A stretch of 64,000 nt of DNA from Nostoc sp. 'Lobaria pulmonaria (5183) cyanobiont' (GTDB lineage: Bacteria > Cyanobacteriota > Cyanobacteriia > Cyanobacteriales > Nostocaceae). Shown piece by piece: positions 58,377-64,000 of the stretch (positions are counted from its first letter, which is position 1; every line of letters starts with the position of its first letter). The position numbers were made by a program, and so were the translations under genes. The DNA lies in the NCBI RefSeq assembly GCF_002949795.1, contig NZ_CP026692.1:372001-436000 (forward strand). Reading direction: 5' to 3'. Below the pieces are notes generated by a model, which was given only the letters and a program-made list of their open reading frames with translations, made no database searches and was not told the DNA's origin.

Positions 58377-60626
58377 TTAAAAGGGGAATTTGATGGTGAA
58401 GGTGGTTTGACCTGCTGCACTCTCTACATAAATTGAGCCGCCTAAATGTCTGACCATTTTCTGCACTAATGCCAATTCCAGCCCTGTGCCGCTATGTTTC
58501 CAAGGATCGTGTTTGGAAAGGTGATAGAAGGGTTCAAAAATCCGTGAGAGTTCATTGCTGGTAAGCTCTATTCCGGAATTGGTAATATTAAGCTCGACTG
58601 TATCCCCTATCAACCGAGCAGAGACTGCGATCGCTTCCCCGGCTGGGGTGTATTTGCAGGCATGGTTGAGCAGTTCGGTGACAATCCGCTCCAAATCAGT
58701 GATATCTGTCTCCAAAGGCGGCAGCGCACGATCGACAGTCAGGTTTAACTGCTGTCGCTGGCAGTTGGTGAGGTGTCGAAAAGACTCGATAATCGGGTGA
58801 AGCCAGCTTTGAAAGTCAATAGCAATCAAGGTTGGGGGATCGGGTTCGGCTTCGAGATATGTGAGTGTGAGTAGGTCGTTAATTAACTTGCTTTCTCGCC
58901 CACACTCATTATGCAGAATCTGCAAGAGTTGCGGCACTATTTCTATTTCTGATATTTCTGCTGGTGTGAGGACACTTTCGAGAGTTTGGACTGCAAGGCT
59001 AATGCTGGTTATTGGTGTCCGCAGTTCTTGGGATAGGGTTCTGAGAAATTGATTTTTGAGCCGATCGCTTTTTTCTAGTTCTTTTACCTGTGCCTGGTTT
59101 TGTTTGTAAAGCTGGGCTTGACGAATGGCGATCGCACATTCATTTGCTATCTGCTGCATTAGCTCAATTTCAAATTCGTCAAAAGCCTCTTGTGATGGTC
59201 TTGTCAGCCAAATATTTCCCAAAATCCCTTGAGTATCGAAAATTGGACAAGCCATCTGGGACATAATTAGCAACTTTGGTTCCCATCCCGGTACGATTTC
59301 CAAAAATTGCAATGGTTGTTTTTGCAACAGCGGCTGATAAACTTCAAGATGCTCTGCAACCTGTTTAGTTAATCCTTGACACTGGGGGAAGTTAATGCAG
59401 TATTCGTAAGTAATCGTAACTAGAGTTTGGCAGGTACTATAGAGTTCAATTTGGCAACGCTCAAGGTTTAGTAACTTTGCTAATTCCTGGGTAAGTATCT
59501 GCAACACCTGAGTTTGATCCAGACTGTCGCGGATTTGTTCTGTCATACGTCGCACCAAGGCTTCAAAGTTTCGCACCTGCTGCAACTGATTGATGTGCTT
59601 CTGCTTCTGTAACTCCATATTGGCTTTGAGATCCTGGAGTTGCTGATGAAGTTCTGCCTGTTGGACTGCAATGCCGATTTGAGTTGCCAACTGTTTGAGT
59701 AAGTCAGTTTCTGTTTGCTGCCATTGACGCGATTGGTGACAATGCTGGCCAATCAATAGCCCCCACATATCTTGCTTTTGGAAAATCGGCACGACGAGAT
59801 TAGCTTTTATCTGCAAAGATGTCAGGAAATCTATATGGCAAGGATGCAAGTCGGCTGCATAAATATCTTCGACAACTTGAATGCAACCTCGTCCGTAGTG
59901 TTCTGGATGTTTGCCACTTAAGCAGGGATCGGTGATGTTTTTTCCCAATAGGGGATCGCTGACAGCTACAGTTGATTCGGCAATGATTACTCCACTACCA
60001 TCAGCCTTGAAACGATAAATCAACACGCGATCGCAATTCAAAAATTGTCGCACTTCAATTGTAGTCTGATGCAGAATTGTCTCTAATTCTACAGATTGGT
60101 GAATTCGTCCAGCGATCGCTTCTAGCAATTGCTCTCGTTCAACCTGGAGTCCAACTGCTTGTTCTGCTTGCTTCACAGGGGTAATATTACTACTAGTACC
60201 AATCAGTCGATAAACGCTGGAGTTAGCATCCTTTAATGGGGTGAGAGTCGTACTCCACCAAGTGGGAACTCCCTGGAATTGCAAACATTGTTCGTAAGAA
60301 ATAGTTGTGCCGAATCGCACGCAGTCAGCATAATGTTGACGCACCTTTGCAGCATCAATGGCACAGAGAATATCCTCTGGTTTTTTGCCCCGGAGATCGT
60401 CTGAGCGAATCCCTATCCACCGTTCATGAGTGGGATTCAGTGCCACATATCGAAAATCTCCATCCTCCAAAACATCAACTACAAATATTGATGCCTCTAC
60501 AGAATCGTAGATGCTTAGTAGAAACTGCTCGCTACTACTTTTTTCATCTACTTCTGTGCCAAAAAGAATTTGAGGTGGTGATAATTTTGTCAACTCCATA
60601 GTTGATTCCACTGGATTTATATTCAT
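58377..60626 (-). CDS. PAS-GAF-GAF histidine-kinase-like sensor with degenerate catalytic residues
   Basis: The 749-residue soluble protein has a PAS domain (about 35-150), a first GAF domain (175-325), a coiled coil, a second GAF domain (360-505) and a HisKA-HATPase core (515-749). The H-box reads TLSQELRTP: Gln533 stands in place of the phosphorylated His. The N-box has His655 where Asn binds Mg-ATP (ELLNHACKY), and the G2 box has GTGLELAL with Glu717 for Gly. Autophosphorylation is therefore unlikely. The first GAF has DPCL (C235) and HPCH (C263-H264), as in bilin-binding cyanobacteriochrome domains. No response regulator is adjacent. Confidence 0.9.
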   Translation of the reverse strand: MNINPVESTMELTKLSPPQILFGTEVDEKSSSEQFLLSIYDSVEASIFVVDVLEDGDFRYVALNPTHERWIGIRSDDLRGKKPEDILCAIDAAKVRQHYADCVRFGTTISYEQCLQFQGVPTWWSTTLTPLKDANSSVYRLIGTSSNITPVKQAEQAVGLQVEREQLLEAIAGRIHQSVELETILHQTTIEVRQFLNCDRVLIYRFKADGSGVIIAESTVAVSDPLLGKNITDPCLSGKHPEHYGRGCIQVVEDIYAADLHPCHIDFLTSLQIKANLVVPIFQKQDMWGLLIGQHCHQSRQWQQTETDLLKQLATQIGIAVQQAELHQQLQDLKANMELQKQKHINQLQQVRNFEALVRRMTEQIRDSLDQTQVLQILTQELAKLLNLERCQIELYSTCQTLVTITYEYCINFPQCQGLTKQVAEHLEVYQPLLQKQPLQFLEIVPGWEPKLLIMSQMACPIFDTQGILGNIWLTRPSQEAFDEFEIELMQQIANECAIAIRQAQLYKQNQAQVKELEKSDRLKNQFLRTLSQELRTPITSISLAVQTLESVLTPAEISEIEIVPQLLQILHNECGRESKLINDLLTLTYLEAEPDPPTLIAIDFQSWLHPIIESFRHLTNCQRQQLNLTVDRALPPLETDITDLERIVTELLNHACKYTPAGEAIAVSARLIGDTVELNITNSGIELTSNELSRIFEPFYHLSKHDPWKHSGTGLELALVQKMVRHLGGSIYVESAAGQTTFTIKFPF

Positions 60627-60951
60627 GCGAGAGTCCCACTCTTGTATTACTGACTCTTCTAGGCGCTCTCTTGTCGTTAAGCTTATAGTAGATGCACTTT
60701 AGCGCCTATAGCAAAGTATTGTCAGCTGTTGCTCATCGAAATTTTGATCTTTCTCTACTTCTTGTCAGAAATCTAGGAAAGCTAATAAAAGTCAGCTTAA
60801 CAAAATCCTGCTTTTTGAAGGTGAAAATACATTTGCAGGTGAGGGCAAACTTTCTGTAATTTATTTTTAAGAGTTTTTTAGAATTGTTGCATATATCTAA
60901 ATGCAAACCTAAGTATATATCAATTAAGTTTATAATTCTTAATAAGGGAAG
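60627..60951. other. Spacer upstream of the sensor gene
   Basis: No gene is seen. TAGGCGCT (60660) and AGCGCCTA (60701) form an inverted repeat with a 33-base loop about 35 bases before the sensor start; it could be an operator or a transcript hairpin. Confidence 0.35.
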
Positions 60952-61518
60952 TTACAATCGCAATTTGTGAGCATTGATTCCTGTGAGAATACCAACTAGT
61001 AGCCAAGTGATGCCTAATCCAATGACTTCACCTAAAAATAACTGGCTTAAGTAGCGCCAGATCGTCCCCACAGTAGAACCCACGGGGACAGCAACAGCCC
61101 AACTTGCCGCAGAGACAAATATCCATCGCCACGCTACAGCCTGGGGAATTGCTAACCATTGTGCTAATCCAATCCCCAAGCCGCCAAGGGCACCATAAAC
61201 CGCCCCTGACAAAATTCTTAGGGGAAGAATCTGAGTGCTAGGTACAATCCAACCCACCGCACCAATACCGATCGCAGTAATGAGACTCCAACCCAAAAGA
61301 CTTGACAAAATCCACCTGATACAAGATATAGGTTCTTTGAGAAGACAACCTTGAGGAAGTGCGATCGCAAATCCGCCAATAGCAGCCTCTACCACCCCAA
61401 CATCTGGCTTTTCACCGACTTCAATTAAGAGTAAACTCAATAAAAATCCGCCAAAAGTAGCTAAAGTCCACAGCAATGTAAAGCCAAATCTAGTATTTTT
61501 AGGCGCGAATGGCATCAA
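60952..61518 (-). CDS. Conserved hypothetical membrane protein
   Basis: The 188-residue protein has about five hydrophobic helices with repeated Gly-rich segments (AIGGFAIALPQGCLL, GAVYGALGGLGIGLAQWLAI, and GVILT-like at the end), consistent with two related halves. It is of a type often found in cyanobacteria and without known function. The start overlaps the end of the GHL10 gene by four bases, so it is co-translated with it. Confidence 0.75.
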   Translation of the reverse strand: MMPFAPKNTRFGFTLLWTLATFGGFLLSLLLIEVGEKPDVGVVEAAIGGFAIALPQGCLLKEPISCIRWILSSLLGWSLITAIGIGAVGWIVPSTQILPLRILSGAVYGALGGLGIGLAQWLAIPQAVAWRWIFVSAASWAVAVPVGSTVGTIWRYLSQLFLGEVIGLGITWLLVGILTGINAHKLRL

Positions 61519-62753
61519 AGTTTCTTTGTTTTTAATAGTCTGACAGTTCTTGCATTAAACATCTCAAAAAAACCTTTGCGTCGCTGTTGGGGTGATTCAG
61601 GTACGATGTAACCCCACAAACTCTCCCAGTAGAAAAAGGAGATACCATCAAAATTGCGATCGCGCACTACCTGAACCTGTTCTCTAACTTGTGCCATTTT
61701 CACCGGATTACCTACTGTTCCTGTTGATATACCAATACCTACAGGAATTAGACTTTGAGCCAATTTTATAGATGGAAGTTCTAGTTGAGCGATAAAAGAC
61801 TTTTTGTCATTTCGATATACCTGCAAAATTAACTCATTAACTAAACCTTTTTTTACCCAATTTTCCCAATCTTGCAAATAGTATTTGTAGGCAAAAGCTT
61901 GATAGTTGGGAGACAGAGAGATTTTGAGTTTGGGCTTAACTGCCTTCACAGCTTGGTAGATTTCTGCCATAAAATCAGTAATTTTATCTGCCCGCCACCG
62001 CATCCATTCTGAATTAAAAGGATCATGAGGGGGACTTTTGCCTTGATGCTCTTGTTGATAGAGTTCAATAGTGAAGCGATCGTAGCCGAACTGTACAGGC
62101 ATCCCAAAATGGTCGTCAAGCTGAATACCATCTACATCGTAATCCCTGACTACTTCTAAAATTAACCCTTGGATAAACTCTTGCACTTGTGGATGTAAGG
62201 GATTCAACCAGGCCAGTTTAGTTACTAAAATATTGTCGATTTCTTCCGGTGGGGCATCTTGAGTAGACTTTATACCTTCTTGCCCAATTGTCAACCAATC
62301 GGGATAACGCCTTGCTAATTGTGAATAATGCGGCGTCATAAACCCGTATTCAAACCAGGGAATGACTCTCAAATCTTTATTTTTGGCAAGTCTTACTATC
62401 TTTGCTAAAACATCCTGTCCACCGTGCATGAAGTTAAGCAAAGGTTGAGTTTCTGAGCCTGTAGTGATTTTGGCTACCGCACTTTTATAAAAAGTATGTC
62501 CTCGGTTCCAAACTACAGGATAAATTGTATTAAAGTTGAGAGCCGATAATTGATTTATAGCACGGTTAATACCCCAAGGGACAAATAGTACACCACTAGC
62601 AACATTAGTGAGCCAAACGCCGCGAATTTCTGTAGTTAAAGGACTTGTTTTTTGGGAATAAACTGGCAGTGAAGAGGGTAAAAAAACTGTTAAAGCGACT
62701 ACTAATCCCAAACACAGCAAGCAAGCAACACAACGGCGAACAACCCGATTCAT
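61515..62753 (-). CDS. Secreted GHL10 (DUF187) glycoside hydrolase-like protein
   Basis: The 412-residue protein begins with a signal peptide or anchor (about 8-30, CVACLLCLGLVVALTVFLPS). It then shows the GHL10 pattern TEIRGVWLTNVASGVL, NFNTIYPVVWNRGHTFYKS, VIPWFEYGF, DGIQLDDHFG, and ELILQVYRND. It is a paralogue of the protein at 33818, which lacks the signal. It is probably periplasmic and acts on a cell-envelope glycan. It precedes the membrane protein in the same operon. Confidence 0.87.
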   Translation of the reverse strand: MNRVVRRCVACLLCLGLVVALTVFLPSSLPVYSQKTSPLTTEIRGVWLTNVASGVLFVPWGINRAINQLSALNFNTIYPVVWNRGHTFYKSAVAKITTGSETQPLLNFMHGGQDVLAKIVRLAKNKDLRVIPWFEYGFMTPHYSQLARRYPDWLTIGQEGIKSTQDAPPEEIDNILVTKLAWLNPLHPQVQEFIQGLILEVVRDYDVDGIQLDDHFGMPVQFGYDRFTIELYQQEHQGKSPPHDPFNSEWMRWRADKITDFMAEIYQAVKAVKPKLKISLSPNYQAFAYKYYLQDWENWVKKGLVNELILQVYRNDKKSFIAQLELPSIKLAQSLIPVGIGISTGTVGNPVKMAQVREQVQVVRDRNFDGISFFYWESLWGYIVPESPQQRRKGFFEMFNARTVRLLKTKKL

Positions 62754-62976
62754 TTGTAAGCGTGACCTAGTGCGATCGGAATATATATAACTACAAAATA
62801 AAGTTGTAATCCTCCGGATGATGTAAAGAAATGATGATTCAGAAATCAGAAATCAGGAGTCAGGAGTCAGAATCTTTGAAATAATACGGAGCCAGTTTTG
62901 GTGATGAATATACTTAACGATACCAAAACCTAATAAATTATGACTCCTAACTCCTAACTCCTAAACTCTTTACTTA

Positions 62977-64000
62977 TTAAAATCTTTCCACGCCTTCAAA
63001 TTGCTTGATTACCGATGCATTTGCTGCTTCACCACAAGTTCGTGGTGTGGGGAATATCTTTTCAGGATTTGCTAACCCTTTAGGATTAAAAACTTGCCGC
63101 ACCCATTGCATAGTTTCTAAATCAACTTCGCTAAACATCTGTGGCATATAGCACTTTTTCTCTGCACCGATGCCATGTTCCCCAGAAATACTACCGCCGA
63201 CTTGCACACAAAGTTTGAGAATTTTTCCACCCATTTCTTCTACTTGCTCTAATGCTCCAGATATAGAATTATCATAAAGAATTAGTGGATGAAGATTGCC
63301 ATCGCCAGCGTGAAACACATTAGCAACACGATAACCGTATTGTTTACTTAATGCCTCAATTTCATGTAATACATAAGGCAACTGAGTCCGAGGAATTACA
63401 CCATCTTGTACATAATAATCTGGGCTTAAATGCCCAGCCGCAGCAAAAGCGGCTTTGCGTCCTTTCCATAATTTCAATCGGGTTTCTGGGTCAGTAGCAG
63501 AAGTGACATTCCGCGCCCCATTCTTTTTACAAATTTCGGTAACTCGCTGCTTATTCCCTGCAACTTCCACTTCTAAACCGTCAATTTCTATCAGCAAAAT
63601 AGCAGTCGCATCACGGGGATAACAGTTAGTTGCAACAACATCTTCAACGGCGTTGATACTAAAATTATCCATCATTTCCATACCACCAGGAATAATGCCG
63701 GCACTGATGATGTCAGAAACAGTTGCTCCGGCAGCTTCAATGCTAGTAAAATCTGCCAACAGCACACAAATTGATTCTGCACTTTTGAGAATTCGCAAAG
63801 TAATTTCTGTGGCAATTCCTAAAGTGCCTTCAGAACCAACAAAAACACCTGTTAAATCATAACCAGGCATTTCTGGAATTTGTCCGCCTAAATCGATAAT
63901 TTCCCCCTCTGGCGTAACAATTTTTAATCCCAAAACGTGGTTAGTCGTAACACCATATTTGAGACAATGCACCCCACCAGAATTTTCAGCAATATTGCCC
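62977..64000 (-). CDS. glcD: Glycolate oxidase subunit GlcD (FAD-linked), 3' part
   Basis: The gene runs off the right edge, so its start is missing; about 341 residues are visible. The FAD-binding segment GNIAENSGGVHCLKYGVTTN lies at the edge, followed by GYDLTGVFVGSEGTLGI. The FAD-linked oxidase C-terminal domain has VFHAGDGNLHPLI and GGSISGEHGIG with the metal/substrate histidines. It oxidises glycolate or D-lactate to the keto acid. In cyanobacteria such enzymes take part in photorespiratory glycolate use. Confidence 0.93.
   Translation of the reverse strand, partial: GNIAENSGGVHCLKYGVTTNHVLGLKIVTPEGEIIDLGGQIPEMPGYDLTGVFVGSEGTLGIATEITLRILKSAESICVLLADFTSIEAAGATVSDIISAGIIPGGMEMMDNFSINAVEDVVATNCYPRDATAILLIEIDGLEVEVAGNKQRVTEICKKNGARNVTSATDPETRLKLWKGRKAAFAAAGHLSPDYYVQDGVIPRTQLPYVLHEIEALSKQYGYRVANVFHAGDGNLHPLILYDNSISGALEQVEEMGGKILKLCVQVGGSISGEHGIGAEKKCYMPQMFSEVDLETMQWVRQVFNPKGLANPEKIFPTPRTCGEAANASVIKQFEGVERF

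Overview
The window is chromosomal DNA of a filamentous, probably heterocyst-forming cyanobacterium (Nostoc/Calothrix type). Evidence: GCGATCGC (HIP1) octamers throughout, a phosphoribulokinase, a petH with the CpcD-like linker domain, AMIN-domain TonB receptors, short tandem repeats and many dispersed palindromic repeats. No tool was run. Family calls are by eye, and comparisons with named proteins (CmlA, GrsA, ShCas12k, sigma-54) are from memory.

Region 1 (1-14.3 kb) is a natural-product cluster, cut at its left end. It holds a one-module NRPS (TubC-C-A-PCP), then an unusual fusion of a CmlA-type diiron beta-hydroxylase, an internal TubC docking domain and a thioester reductase. Then come a methyltransferase, a GSAM-type aminotransferase, two coupled genes of unknown function, a membrane-anchored tyrosinase, a thioredoxin-like ferredoxin and a MATE exporter. 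This set predicts a beta-hydroxylated, reductively released, possibly aminated and phenol-oxidised product.

Region 2 (14.4-21.1 kb) looks like a GtrA/GtrB/GT-C glycosylation system with RmlA, FdtA-like and FdtB-like genes for a dTDP-3-amino-3,6-dideoxyhexose. RmlB is not in the window.

Region 3 (21.1-33 kb, mostly minus strand) holds a two-subunit ABC exporter and an iron/siderophore locus: PepSY reductase-like protein, TonB receptor, AraC/PchR-type regulator and a Fur-like box. Around them are decayed relatives: receptor, binding-protein and PepSY fragments and an IS4 relic.

Region 4 (33-48 kb) is mostly housekeeping: DUF2358, a GHL10 glycosidase-like protein, a frameshifted DUF1206 gene, epoxide hydrolase, pentapeptide protein, ArsB/NhaD-type transporter, metK, prk, petH and hom. 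It also holds a fragment that looks like the DNA-binding end of sigma-54, a factor cyanobacteria are thought to lack.

Region 5 (48-58.3 kb) is a defence and mobile-element island. It has a Panacea/PemK-like toxin-antitoxin pair, a type I restriction system interrupted by a PIN/DUF2281 pair and by repeats, and three copies of a small inverted-repeat element. Next to a tRNA-Lys(CUU) lies a decayed cas12k with TnsB-site-like repeats, the relic of a type V-K CRISPR-associated transposon.

Region 6 (58.3-64 kb) holds a sensor kinase whose catalytic residues are degraded but whose GAF domain keeps bilin-type cysteines, a membrane protein, a second GHL10 protein and the 3' part of glcD.
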